64,000 nt of DNA from Pseudomonas putida (GCF_030159595.1 NZ_BSKJ01000010.1:158500-222499); one strand, 5' to 3'; positions 43,231 to 52,066 are shown, counted from the stretch's first letter. Made by a program: numbers and translations. Notes: generated from the sequence alone by a model not told the origin.

Positions 43231-43824
43231 ATGCGTGGACTCATCCTCGGTTTGATCTGGCTGGCGGCAGGGGCTGCTCAGGCTGATGTGTACATCTCAA
43301 TCGATGCCAAGGGTGGCTATGTACTGACCAACGTCCATCGACCCGGACGCCACTATGAAAAGGTAATCAACGAACCGCTGGCCCAGGCTGGGCCGTCCAA
43401 CGCGCAGATGATCACCGGCCGCCCTTATGCCGAGGTGGTCGCCACCGCAGCGCGCATCCACAACGTGCCCCCCGCATTGCTGCACGCGCTGATCAAGGCC
43501 GAGTCCGGCTACAACCCCAAGGCCCGTTCGCCGGCGGGTGCGGTGGGGTTGATGCAGCTGATGCCCGATACCGCCCGCGAGATGGGCGTGGAAGACCGCC
43601 TGGACCCGGAAGACAACGTGCAGGGTGGGGCACGCTACCTGAAGCGCATGCTCACCCTGTTTGACAACGACATCACCCTGGCCGTGGCGGCTTACAATGC
43701 AGGGCCAGATGCCGTCATGCGGCGGGGCGCGGTGCCGCCGTTCGCCGAGACCCGGCGCTATGTGCCTGCTGTGCTGCGCGAATATCGCAAATTGCAGGGG
43801 CTGGCAGATGATGGCTCTCTCTGA
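43231..43824 (+). CDS. Secreted lytic transglycosylase (SLT/GH23 family)
   Basis: A 197-residue periplasmic enzyme cleaving peptidoglycan glycan strands. It has a signal peptide (LILGLIWLAAGAAQA), a short DUF4124-like start (DVYISIDAKGGYVLTNV), and the SLT domain with catalytic Glu in IKAESGYNPKARSPAGAVGLMQLMP, ARYLKRML and VAAYNAGP. ATG 43231 follows GAGG. Such enzymes open the cell wall for secretion or pilus machines, which fits its position divergent from gspG-gspF (inference). Confidence 0.92.
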   Translation: MRGLILGLIWLAAGAAQADVYISIDAKGGYVLTNVHRPGRHYEKVINEPLAQAGPSNAQMITGRPYAEVVATAARIHNVPPALLHALIKAESGYNPKARSPAGAVGLMQLMPDTAREMGVEDRLDPEDNVQGGARYLKRMLTLFDNDITLAVAAYNAGPDAVMRRGAVPPFAETRRYVPAVLREYRKLQGLADDGSL

Positions 43825-43973
43825 CGGCGTCAGGTACGGCTGCCGTTTCTGCAGTGACCGGCTGTGCGAAGTGAAAAAAACGTTACCCTTCGGCGGATGC
43901 CATCAATTTAATACTATGGTTTCCCCAACTCTGGGCTATAACCTTCTGAAGGTGCCTAGATGTGGAGTCCGCC

Positions 43974-45434
43974 ATGGACATCGCCCCTCGTTCCGAGACC
44001 ATCGAAGTGCCTGCCGGTAACGAGCTGGCCGCCCCGCGCAAGCCTTTCAACCTTCTACGTTGGTATGCCTGGGTCAGCCTGGCCATCATCCTGTCGGTGG
44101 CTGCCGGACTAGGGCTGATTTCCAGCCGTTTCATCATCGATGAGAGCGTGGAGCGCGATGCCTTGCTCACCGCGCAGTTCATCACCTCCATCGCCGACGC
44201 CGAAGTACGCCATGTGTCGATCCCCAACGTGCGTACCATGGGCGAGCTGCTTGATCCGCGCACCGACCGCAGCAACTTGCCCGACGTCGACCCGGATGCC
44301 CGGCGCAAGGCGCGCGGCGAGTTCCTCGACCATATCGCCCACCTGCCGGACATGCTGCTGGCCAATATCTATGCGCCGGACCGTACGGTGATCTGGTCCA
44401 GCAACCCGGCGCTGATCGGCAAGCTGATCAATGGCGACGACGACCTGGAGCGGGCTTTCGAGTACAAGATGCGGGTCTCGGCCAGCTACCATAACTTCGA
44501 ACAGGCCCGCGCGGAGCAGAAATTCGTTACACCGCCCGAACAGCTGTTCATCGAAAACTATATTCCGCTGTTCGATGCCGATGGCGAGAACGTCACGGCA
44601 ATGGTCGAAATCTATAAAGAGCCCCATGACCTGATCGTGCGCATCGAGCATGGCCTGATCCTGATATGGCTGGCTATCACCGTGGGTGCCGCGCTGGTCT
44701 ACATCGGCCTGTACGGCATCATGCACCGTGCCGCGCGGTTGCTGGCCGTGCAGCAGAAGCGGCTGATCAACAACGAAACTTATGTTGCACTGGGCGAGGT
44801 ATCGTCGGCGGTGGCCCACAGCCTGCGCAACCCGCTGGCGAGTATCCGCTCGAGCGCCGAACTGGCCCAGGCGTTCGACGATGGCCCGGCGCAACGCCAG
44901 GTCAACGACATCATCAGCCAGGTCGATCGCATGTCGCAGTGGATCCGCCAGATGCTGCAGTCCCTGCGCCCGCTGAACGACGAGGCGGTGGCGGTGGACT
45001 TGCCACAGGCTTTGCAGGAAAGCTTGCAGACCTACGCCGTGCCGTTGGCACGCGGTGGGGTAAGCCTTGACCTGCAACCGTTACCGGCAGTGCAGGTATT
45101 GGGGCACCCGGCGTTACTGCGGCAGGTCTTCAGCAGCCTGGTTGCCAATGCCCTGGAGTCCATGGAACAGGGCGGGCGTCTGCGGATCGAGGTAGTGCGC
45201 CAGAACCGGCGCTGCCTGACACTGCGCCTGTCCGACAATGGCAAGGGTATGAGCGAAGAGCAGCAGCGCATGGCCTTCCGGCCGTTCTTCACCACCAAAC
45301 AGGGTGGGCTAGGGGTGGGGCTGGTGCTGGTGAAACGCATCATGGAGCGCTTCGGCGGTTCGGTTCGGCTCAGCAGCAGTGAGGGGCATGGTACGCGGGT
45401 ATCGTTGACGTTCCGCCTGGCAGCTAGCGTGTGA
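43974..45434 (+). CDS. Membrane sensor histidine kinase, first of a paralogous pair
   Basis: A 486-residue kinase with a helix at about 35-55 (WVSLAIILSVAAGLGLISS), a periplasmic sensor of about 170 residues, a second helix (ILIWLAITVGAALVYIGLYG), a kinase core with His in SSAVAHSLRNPLASIRSSAEL, and ATPase motifs (NALESMEQGG, DNGKGM, GGLGVGLVLVKRI). The phospho-acceptor context AHSLRNPL is the NtrB-like form, matching the NtrC-type regulator downstream. TGGAG precedes ATG 43974. It is closely similar along its whole length to the kinase at 45735-47228, so the two are tandem duplicates. Confidence 0.9.
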   Translation: MDIAPRSETIEVPAGNELAAPRKPFNLLRWYAWVSLAIILSVAAGLGLISSRFIIDESVERDALLTAQFITSIADAEVRHVSIPNVRTMGELLDPRTDRSNLPDVDPDARRKARGEFLDHIAHLPDMLLANIYAPDRTVIWSSNPALIGKLINGDDDLERAFEYKMRVSASYHNFEQARAEQKFVTPPEQLFIENYIPLFDADGENVTAMVEIYKEPHDLIVRIEHGLILIWLAITVGAALVYIGLYGIMHRAARLLAVQQKRLINNETYVALGEVSSAVAHSLRNPLASIRSSAELAQAFDDGPAQRQVNDIISQVDRMSQWIRQMLQSLRPLNDEAVAVDLPQALQESLQTYAVPLARGGVSLDLQPLPAVQVLGHPALLRQVFSSLVANALESMEQGGRLRIEVVRQNRRCLTLRLSDNGKGMSEEQQRMAFRPFFTTKQGGLGVGLVLVKRIMERFGGSVRLSSSEGHGTRVSLTFRLAASV

Positions 45435-45487
45435 TAAACATTAAGAAGTATATATAAGTTATTGATATTTAACAGCTTGATAGGATT

Positions 45488-45504
45488 TGGGTGAAAATTA
45501 CCCA
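45488..45504. promoter_or_regulatory. Dyad TGGGT-N7-ACCCA, candidate upstream activating site
   Basis: TGGGTGAAAATTACCCA lies about 85-100 bp upstream of the sigma-54 promoter in an AT-rich gap of 300 bases (45435-45734). An inverted repeat at this distance suits enhancer binding by an NtrC-type activator, perhaps the one encoded downstream. Function is inferred. Confidence 0.4.
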
Positions 45505-45588
45505 GATGTGGGGGTTTTTCCTCAAAATGTACTTAACAATACTTATTAAAATACTGAATTATAAGGATTTATAGTTTTTTGTTACTGG

Positions 45589-45607
45589 TTGGCCAAGTTC
45601 TTGCTAT
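45589..45607 (+). promoter_or_regulatory. Sigma-54 (RpoN) -24/-12 promoter
   Basis: TTGGCCAAGTTCTTGCTAT has GG at 45591-45592 and GC at 45603-45604 with the required ten bases between them, matching TGGC(A/C)-N7-TTGCW. It lies 128 bases before the second kinase gene, whose operon encodes a sigma-54-dependent regulator, so autoregulation is likely. Confidence 0.7.
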
Positions 45608-45734
45608 GTGATGTGCAGAGCGCAACACGCAACAAACGGCAGCTATCAGGCTGCCCAGGCGGGGTGCTTTCAATTGGCTGTTGGTGTGGGCCTTGAGGCA
45701 TTTCTGAACGGACGCCCTGTGCGGGAACCACGCG

Positions 45735-47228
45735 ATGCAGATGCTGGAAAACGAAGTTCGCGACAAGCCCGGTGCGACCGCCAGTGGTCTGGCAGTGCCA
45801 TTGCGTGAGTTCAACCTGCTGCGGTGGTTTTCGGTCATCAGCCTGTTGATCATCACCGCCGTGGCGGGTGGGCTGGGCTATGTGTCAACGCGTTTCGTGG
45901 TACGCGACAGCGTGCAGCGCGATGCGATGCTTACCGCGCAGTTCATTCAGGCCATGGCCCAGGCCGAGGTACGCCATTCGCAGTTGCCGCCAGGCACCAC
46001 CATGGGGGAGCTGCTCGACCCGCGTCTGGACCTGCAGCACCTGCAGTTCACCCCCGCACTGGCCGAATCGACCCGGGTCGAGTTCCTGGACCATGTCGAG
46101 CACCTGCCAGATACCTTGTTGGCCAATGTCTACGCCCGCGACCGCACCATCGTCTGGTCCACCAACGTCGAGCTGATCGGCAAGCGGATAGAAGCCGATG
46201 GCGACCTCGACCGTGCCTTCCGGTCGCGCAAGGCGGTGTCGGCCAGCTATCACAAGGCCGAGGAAGATCGGGAAGAACAGAAGTTTCAGCGTGAACCGCG
46301 CTACCTGTTCATCGAGAACTACATTCCGCTGTTCGACAGCCAGGGCGAGCAGGTTTTGGCCATGGTGGAAATCTACAAGGAGCCGCAGGACCTGGTACGG
46401 CGTATCCAGCGTGGTTATGTGCTGATCTGGGCCTCGACCTTGGTGGGCGGGGCGCTCATCTACTTCGGGCTGTTCTGGATCGTGCGCCGGGCCGCGCAGA
46501 TGCTGCACCTGCAACAGGACCGGCTGGTGGCCAGCGAAACCTATGTGGCGCTGGGCGAAATGTCGTCGGCGGTAGCCCACAGCTTGCGCAACCCGCTGGC
46601 CAACATCCGTTCAAGCGCCGAGCTGGCCCAGGAAACCGCCAACGTTGCCGCGCAGAAGAACATCACCGACATCATCAGCCAGGTCGACCGTATGTCGCGC
46701 TGGGTGCGCGACTTGCTGGTGTCGTTGCGCCCGGCCAGCGACGAACCCGAAGCCGTGGACCTGGTGGCCGCCATCGAGGACACCCACCTGGCCTTCGCCC
46801 AGCAGATCGAGCGAAACGGCGTGCGCTTCCATTTCGAAGGGCCTGACATGCAGTGGGTGGCCAGCCAGCCGTTGCAGCTGACGCAAATTCTCAACAGCCT
46901 GTTTTCCAATGCCCTGGAGGCCATGCCCTCCGGCGGTATGCTCAATGCCCAGGTCAATGTGCAGGAAGGCCTGCGTGCCGAGTTCGTGCTCACCGACACG
47001 GGCAAGGGCATGAGCCAACAGCAGGAACGGATGGTATTCAAACCGTTCTTCACGACCAAACAGGGTGGACTCGGTGTAGGCCTGGCCCTGGTCAAACGCA
47101 TCATGGAACGTTTTGGCGGCTCGGTCAGCCTGAGCAGCCGCGAAGAGGAAGGAACCCGCGTCAGCCTTACATTCAATATCGCAGCGGGAGGGGACCATGG
47201 AGCACAGCATCCTGGTAGTCGAGGATGA
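45735..47228 (+). CDS. Membrane sensor histidine kinase, second of a paralogous pair (NtrB-like core)
   Basis: A 497-residue paralogue of the kinase at 43974-45434: FNLLRW before the first helix, MGELLDPR and LIGK in the sensor, FIENYIPLFD, MVEIYKEP, SSAVAHSLRNPLANIRSSAEL and IMERFGGSV are shared almost letter for letter. ATG 45735 begins the frame; a second ATG is two codons later. Its 3' end overlaps the response regulator gene by 32 bases (out of frame), so the two are coupled. A sigma-54 promoter lies upstream. The two kinases may feed different signals into one regulator (inference). Confidence 0.92.
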   Translation: MQMLENEVRDKPGATASGLAVPLREFNLLRWFSVISLLIITAVAGGLGYVSTRFVVRDSVQRDAMLTAQFIQAMAQAEVRHSQLPPGTTMGELLDPRLDLQHLQFTPALAESTRVEFLDHVEHLPDTLLANVYARDRTIVWSTNVELIGKRIEADGDLDRAFRSRKAVSASYHKAEEDREEQKFQREPRYLFIENYIPLFDSQGEQVLAMVEIYKEPQDLVRRIQRGYVLIWASTLVGGALIYFGLFWIVRRAAQMLHLQQDRLVASETYVALGEMSSAVAHSLRNPLANIRSSAELAQETANVAAQKNITDIISQVDRMSRWVRDLLVSLRPASDEPEAVDLVAAIEDTHLAFAQQIERNGVRFHFEGPDMQWVASQPLQLTQILNSLFSNALEAMPSGGMLNAQVNVQEGLRAEFVLTDTGKGMSQQQERMVFKPFFTTKQGGLGVGLALVKRIMERFGGSVSLSSREEEGTRVSLTFNIAAGGDHGAQHPGSRG

Positions 47229-48624
47229 TGAAATTCTCGCCGACAACATTCGCACCTACCTCAGCCTCAAGGGCTACGAGGTCACCGTATGCCACAGCGC
47301 GGAGCTGGCGCTGGAGCAGATCAAGCGGGCCCGGCCCGACGCGGTGCTGACCGACAACTCGCTGCCGGGCATGAGCGGGCACGACCTGCTGCGGACCTTG
47401 GTGGCACAGGTGCCGGACCTGAAAGTGATCATGATGACGGGCTACGGCAATGTCGAAGACGCCGTGCAGGCGATGAAGGAGGGCGCTTTTCATTACCTGA
47501 GCAAGCCCGTGGTACTGGCCGAACTCAAACTGACGCTGGACAAGGCCCTGGCTGCCGAGCGCATGGAACGCACGCTGTCGTTCTATCAGGAGCGCGAGGC
47601 GCAGAAGTCCGGGTTGCAGGCGTTGATCGGCGAGTCGCCAACGATGCTTACCCTCAAGCACACCCTGCGCCAGGTGCTGGATGCCGAACGGCGTATGGCC
47701 AGTGACGACCTGCCACCTGTGCTCGTCGAAGGCGAGACCGGCACCGGCAAGGAACTGGTGGCCCGCGCGCTGCATTTTGATGGCACGCGCAGCAAGGGAC
47801 CGTTCATCGAGTTCAATTGTGCCTCGATCCCCGCCAACCTGCTGGAGGCCGAACTGTTCGGCCACGAGAAGGGCGCATTCACCGACGCCAAGGAGCGCCG
47901 GGTAGGCTTGGTGGAGGCTGCCGATGGCGGCACGTTGTTCCTTGACGAGATCGGCGAGATGGACCTGGTGCTGCAGGCCAAGCTGCTCAAGCTGCTGGAG
48001 GACCGCAGCATTCGCCGGATTGGTGCGGTGAAGGAGCGCAAGGTTGACCTGCGGGTGATCAGCGCCACCAACTGCAACCTGGAGCAGATGGTGCAGCAGG
48101 GCAAGTTCCGCCGCGATCTGTTCTTCCGCCTGCGCATCATTGCCTTGAAGGTTCCGCGCCTGTATGCCCGCGGGCAGGACATTCTGCTGCTGGCCAGGCA
48201 TTTCCTGGCCCATCATGGCCGGCGTTACGGCAAGCCGAACCTGCGTTTTTCCGCCGAGGCCGAGAGCCTGATGCTGGGCTACAGTTGGCCAGGCAATGTG
48301 CGCGAACTGCGCAACATGCTGGAACAGACCGTGCTGCTGGCTCCGAACGAGGTGGTGCAGGCGCACCAGTTGAACCTGTGCATGACCCTGATTGACGAGC
48401 CACTGGTAGCTCAGCAGGCGCCGGCAATGTTCGAAATGCCGCGGCACGAGCCGGAGCCGGGCACCAGCCTACCCGACATGGAGCGCGACCTGGTGTGCAA
48501 GACCCTGGACCGTACGGACTGGAACGTGACCAAGTCGGCGCGGATGCTGGGGCTGTCGCGGGACATGCTGCGTTACCGGATCGAAAAACTGGGGCTGACC
48601 CGGCCAGACAAGCGTCAGTGGTGA
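47197..48624 (+). CDS. NtrC-family sigma-54-dependent response regulator
   Basis: A 475-residue enhancer-binding protein. Receiver: VVEDDEILADN, phospho-acceptor Asp in AVLTDNSLPGMSG, MMTGYGN, LSKPV. AAA+ domain: Walker A GETGTGKE, the sigma-54 contact loop GAFTDA (instead of GAFTGA), Walker B GGTLFLDEIGEMD, and the R-finger region RRDLFFRLRI. A Fis-type HTH closes it (WNVTKSARMLGLSRDMLRYR). It is translated from an ATG inside the end of the kinase gene. Expected targets are RpoN promoters; the one at 45589 is a candidate. Confidence 0.94.
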   Translation: MEHSILVVEDDEILADNIRTYLSLKGYEVTVCHSAELALEQIKRARPDAVLTDNSLPGMSGHDLLRTLVAQVPDLKVIMMTGYGNVEDAVQAMKEGAFHYLSKPVVLAELKLTLDKALAAERMERTLSFYQEREAQKSGLQALIGESPTMLTLKHTLRQVLDAERRMASDDLPPVLVEGETGTGKELVARALHFDGTRSKGPFIEFNCASIPANLLEAELFGHEKGAFTDAKERRVGLVEAADGGTLFLDEIGEMDLVLQAKLLKLLEDRSIRRIGAVKERKVDLRVISATNCNLEQMVQQGKFRRDLFFRLRIIALKVPRLYARGQDILLLARHFLAHHGRRYGKPNLRFSAEAESLMLGYSWPGNVRELRNMLEQTVLLAPNEVVQAHQLNLCMTLIDEPLVAQQAPAMFEMPRHEPEPGTSLPDMERDLVCKTLDRTDWNVTKSARMLGLSRDMLRYRIEKLGLTRPDKRQW

Positions 48625-48653
48625 ACATCGACGCTATCGGTGCCGGTCCGTCA

Positions 48654-48686
48654 GGGTTGCCAATGCGGGTTTCGCGTTGGCAACCC
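48654..48686. terminator. Perfect 10-bp inverted repeat between convergent genes
   Basis: GGGTTGCCAA (48654-48663), a 13-base loop and TTGGCAACCC (48677-48686) lie between the response regulator stop and the gntP stop. The stem could end transcripts from both sides, though no T-run follows on either strand. Confidence 0.5.
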
Positions 48687-48699
48687 AATCACACGACAG

Positions 48700-50052
48700 T
48701 CACACCACCAGCGACAACAACATGATGAAGATGATGCCGACCACCGAGAGAATGGTCTCCATCATGCTCCAGGTCTTGAAGGTTTCCGCCACGGTCATGT
48801 TGAAGTATTGCTTCACCAGCCAGAAACCGGCGTCGTTCACATGCGACAGGATCAGCGAGCCGGCACCGGTGGCCAGTACCAGCAGCTCACGGTTAACCCC
48901 CGGCACCAGGTCGATCACCGGCGCAACGATGCCCGCACCGGTAATGGTGGCAACCGTGGCGGAGCCGGTAGCGATGCGGATCACCGCAGCGACCAGCCAG
49001 GCCAGCATGATGGGTGAAATTTCCGCCTGCACGGCCATCTGCCCGATCACGTTGCCCACGCCGGTGTCCACCAGCATTTGCTTGAAGCCACCGCCAGCAC
49101 CCACGATCAGCACGATGGCTGCAGTGGGGGCCAGGCTCTGGTCAAGCATCTTCATGATCTGCTGGCGGTTGAAGCCGCGAGCCGAACCAAAGGTGTAGAA
49201 GGCCAGCAGCAGGGCCGCGAGCAGGGCGGTGATGGGGTGGCCGATCAGGTCCATCCACTGGCGTACGATATGCTCGGCCGGCAGTACCACGTCGGCGAAG
49301 GTTTTCAGCAGCATCAGCGCCACCGGCAGCAGCACGGTGATGAGGGTGATGCTGAAGCTTGGCAGGTTGCCCTGGTCGGACTCCTTCGCGATCTGGTCCA
49401 TCAGTTCCTGCGACGGGTTGCCCGGGATGTAGCGGGAAATGAAGTTACCAAACAGCGGGCCGGCGATGATCGCCGTGGGCAACGCCACGATCAGGCCGTA
49501 GAAGATGGTTTTGCCGATATCGGCGTGGAAGATGCCGATCGCCAGCAGCGGGCCTGGGTGCGGCGGGACGAGGCCGTGCACCACCGAAAGGCCGGCCAGC
49601 AGCGGAATGCCGATTTTCACCAGCGACACCCCGGAGCGGCGGGCGACGATGAATACCAGAGGAATCAGCAACACGAAGCCGATTTCGAAGAACAGCGGAA
49701 TGCCCACCAGGAATGCGGCGAACATCATGGCCCAGTGCACGTTCTTCTTGCCGAAGGCGCGGATGAGGGTTTGCGCGATCTGGTCGGCGCCCCCGGAGTC
49801 GGCCATCAGCTTGCCGAGCATGGTGCCTAGGGCAAGCACGATACCGACAAAGCCCAACACGCCGCCAAAACCGTCCTGGAACGATTTCATGACCTTGGCC
49901 ACCGGCATGCCGGAGGTCAGGCCCAGGAAGCCGGCCGCGAGGGTAAGGGCGACGAAGGGGTGCACTTTGAAGTGGGTGATCAGCAGGATCAGCCCGACGA
50001 TGGTAACCAGCGCGTCGAGCAGCAGGAAGGTATCAGTAGCCAGTCCGAACAT
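48700..50052 (-). CDS. gntP: Gluconate permease GntP
   Basis: A 450-residue inner-membrane gluconate:H+ symporter of the GntP family with about twelve helices. FLLLDALVTIVGLILLI, LVPPHPGPLLAIGIFHADIG, GAGGGFKQMLVDTGVGNVIG and the C-terminal SHVNDAGFWLVKQYFNMTV are hallmark stretches. ATG 50052 follows GAGG. It lies 110 bases downstream of gluconokinase in the same direction and is presumably co-transcribed from the operator-controlled promoter at 50721. Confidence 0.96.
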   Translation of the reverse strand: MFGLATDTFLLLDALVTIVGLILLITHFKVHPFVALTLAAGFLGLTSGMPVAKVMKSFQDGFGGVLGFVGIVLALGTMLGKLMADSGGADQIAQTLIRAFGKKNVHWAMMFAAFLVGIPLFFEIGFVLLIPLVFIVARRSGVSLVKIGIPLLAGLSVVHGLVPPHPGPLLAIGIFHADIGKTIFYGLIVALPTAIIAGPLFGNFISRYIPGNPSQELMDQIAKESDQGNLPSFSITLITVLLPVALMLLKTFADVVLPAEHIVRQWMDLIGHPITALLAALLLAFYTFGSARGFNRQQIMKMLDQSLAPTAAIVLIVGAGGGFKQMLVDTGVGNVIGQMAVQAEISPIMLAWLVAAVIRIATGSATVATITGAGIVAPVIDLVPGVNRELLVLATGAGSLILSHVNDAGFWLVKQYFNMTVAETFKTWSMMETILSVVGIIFIMLLSLVV

Positions 50053-50162
50053 GGTTTGAAGGCCTCGGTCTTATCGTTGTTTTGGGCGTAGCTTTTTGGA
50101 ACTTTGCCCGCGTTTGCGGGCTGGGGTAGCGCTGTCTTTGGTGAGCCGGAAAACCGCCAGGG

Positions 50163-50702
50163 TCAGGCGGTTTGCGCCAGCCCCTGCTCACCGCAGCGCT
50201 TTAGCCAGCGGTCCACCGCTTCGGCAAGCGCTTCGATGGGTTGGGTGGCGTCCAGCGCCAGCGTCAGTGGCTCGCCGCGTGGCGATTCCAAGGCAGCGAA
50301 CTGGCTGTCGATAAGGCTGGCTGGCATGAAGTGCCCAGGGCGGGCCAGGACGCGTTTTTCCGCCTCGGCAGGTGACAGTTCGAGGAACACGAACAGCAGC
50401 CCGGGCATGGCATCGCGCAGGGTGTCGCGGTAGCGGCGCTTGAGTGCCGAGCAGGTCAGGATCGGACGCTCTCCAGCCTGGGTGGTGGCCTGCAATTCCT
50501 GGCCAAGGCGCACCAGCCAGCCGGCACGGTCGCCGTCGTCAAGAGGGATGCCAGCGCTCATCTTGCGGATGTTTTCGGCAGGGTGGAAAGCGTCGCCTTC
50601 GATCAGGCGGCCGCCGCTTCTGGCGGCAATGGCAGCGCCGATGCAGCTTTTGCCGCAACCGGCCACGCCCATCACCACGATGGCGGACAGGGGAGAATTC
50701 AT
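50163..50702 (-). CDS. gnuK: Gluconokinase GnuK
   Basis: A 179-residue thermoresistant-type gluconokinase making 6-phosphogluconate from gluconate and ATP, feeding the Entner-Doudoroff pathway. Walker A is VMGVAGCGKSCIG; GDAFHPAENIRKMSAGIPLD and LTCSALKRRYRDTLR are diagnostic. ATG 50702 has AGGAGG eight bases upstream. First gene of gnuK-gntP, with a LacI-type operator 18 bases before its start. Confidence 0.96.
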   Translation of the reverse strand: MNSPLSAIVVMGVAGCGKSCIGAAIAARSGGRLIEGDAFHPAENIRKMSAGIPLDDGDRAGWLVRLGQELQATTQAGERPILTCSALKRRYRDTLRDAMPGLLFVFLELSPAEAEKRVLARPGHFMPASLIDSQFAALESPRGEPLTLALDATQPIEALAEAVDRWLKRCGEQGLAQTA

Positions 50703-50720
50703 CAGTACCTCCTGCGGGGT

Positions 50721-50736
50721 GAGATAGCGCTGTCTC
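50721..50736. promoter_or_regulatory. GntR-type operator upstream of gnuK
   Basis: GAGATAGCGCTGTCTC is a near-perfect 16-bp palindrome (one mismatch pair) with the central CG step usual for LacI-family sites. It lies just before gnuK. A related site stands before gntR, which encodes the likely repressor. Confidence 0.7.
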
Positions 50737-50849
50737 GTCATCGACGAACAGCCACCTCCCCGGTGTTATTGGTCTTGTCCTTACGCAGTATGGACGCCTG
50801 GTGGCGAGCGCGTGGTGGCTGCTACCAAAGATTACATTGCCTGCGTCCT

Positions 50850-50865
50850 GAGACAGCGCTACCTT
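50850..50865. promoter_or_regulatory. GntR-type operator upstream of gntR
   Basis: GAGACAGCGCTACCTT shares the AGCGCT core and left arm with the site at 50721-50736. It lies 45 bases before the gntR ATG, consistent with autorepression. Confidence 0.6.
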
Positions 50866-50909
50866 AGTGGCCGTTCCCTCTCCTTGCAAGTAGTAAAATT
50901 ACAACATCC

Positions 50910-51929
50910 ATGTCCCGCACCGGCTCCCGTACTACAGGTCGTCCTACCCTGGCAGAAGTTGCCAGGCTTTCCGGGGTTTCCCCGATTACCGCCTCGCGCG
51001 CCCTGCGCGGGGTCAGCACGGTTGCGCCGCAACTGGTGGAAAAGGTTGTCGCCGCAGCGGCCAGCCTTGGCTATGTGGCCAACCCGGCGGCCCGGGCGCT
51101 GGCCTCGGCGCGTAGCCAGTCGGTGGTGGTGTTGATCCCGTCACTGTCCAACCAGCTGTTCATCGATACCCTGGAGGCCATTCACGAGGTCATGCGCCCG
51201 CGTGGGCTCGAGGTGCTGATCGGCAACTATCACTACGACCTTGCCGAAGAAGAGAACCTGATCCGCAACTACCTCGCCTACCAGCCCTGCGGCATGCTGC
51301 TGACCGGTTTCGAGCGCAGCGATGCTGCGCGCCAGATGCTGGCCGCCAGTGGCGTGCCTTGTGTGCACATGATGGAGCTCAATGGCGAACCTGGGGCACT
51401 GTCGGTAGGTTTCTCGCAGCAGCAGGCCGGGCGTGCTGCTGCCAGGCACCTGATCGAGCGCGGGCGCAAGCGCCTGGCATTCATTGCCGCGCAGCTCGAC
51501 CCGCGCGTGATGCAACGGGCAGAAGGTTTCCGCCAGGCGTTGGCCGAGGCCGGTTTGCAGGCAACCGAGCTGGAGGTACTGGCGCCGGAACCTTCGTCGA
51601 TTGCCCTGGGCAGTGCACTGTTTAGCCAACTGATGCAACAGGCGCCGGATGTCGACGGTATCTTCTTCTGTAACGACGACCTGGCCCAGGGCGCGGTGCT
51701 GCAGGCCTTGCGCCAGGGGGTGGAGGTCCCTCGCCAGGTGGCAATGGTCGGGTTCAACGATTTGCCGGCCTCGGCGCACATGGTGCCGCGGCTGACTTCG
51801 ATTCGCACGCCGCGGGCTGCCGTGGGGCGTGGGGCGGCGCAGGCGCTGCTGGCGTTGCTCGATGGCAAGCGGGTGCCGAACGCGCAGCAGGACTTGGGCT
51901 TTGAGTTGATGGTCCGGGAAAGCTCCTGA
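50910..51929 (+). CDS. gntR: LacI-family repressor of gluconate genes
   Basis: A 339-residue LacI-type regulator: HTH and hinge TLAEVARLSGVSPITASRAL with NPAARALASARSQSV, then a periplasmic-binding-like sugar domain (LIPSLSNQLFIDTLEAIHEV, GIFFCNDDLAQGAVLQALRQ, VGFNDLPASAHMVPRLTSIR). Divergent from gnuK-gntP, with operators on both sides of the intergenic region, it is the expected repressor released by gluconate or 6-phosphogluconate. ATG 50910 has only a weak ribosome site. Confidence 0.92.
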   Translation: MSRTGSRTTGRPTLAEVARLSGVSPITASRALRGVSTVAPQLVEKVVAAAASLGYVANPAARALASARSQSVVVLIPSLSNQLFIDTLEAIHEVMRPRGLEVLIGNYHYDLAEEENLIRNYLAYQPCGMLLTGFERSDAARQMLAASGVPCVHMMELNGEPGALSVGFSQQQAGRAAARHLIERGRKRLAFIAAQLDPRVMQRAEGFRQALAEAGLQATELEVLAPEPSSIALGSALFSQLMQQAPDVDGIFFCNDDLAQGAVLQALRQGVEVPRQVAMVGFNDLPASAHMVPRLTSIRTPRAAVGRGAAQALLALLDGKRVPNAQQDLGFELMVRESS

Positions 51930-52066
51930 ACTTCGAGGCCTGCGCGGTGAACGTGTAGACGCCCTCGGCAATGAAAATGTAGTAATTACAAAGTGATAGC
52001 ATTGTGCTTGCATGCTAATGATGGCGATCTATGCTCATGAAACCGCGCATAAAGGAGCCCGGCGTC

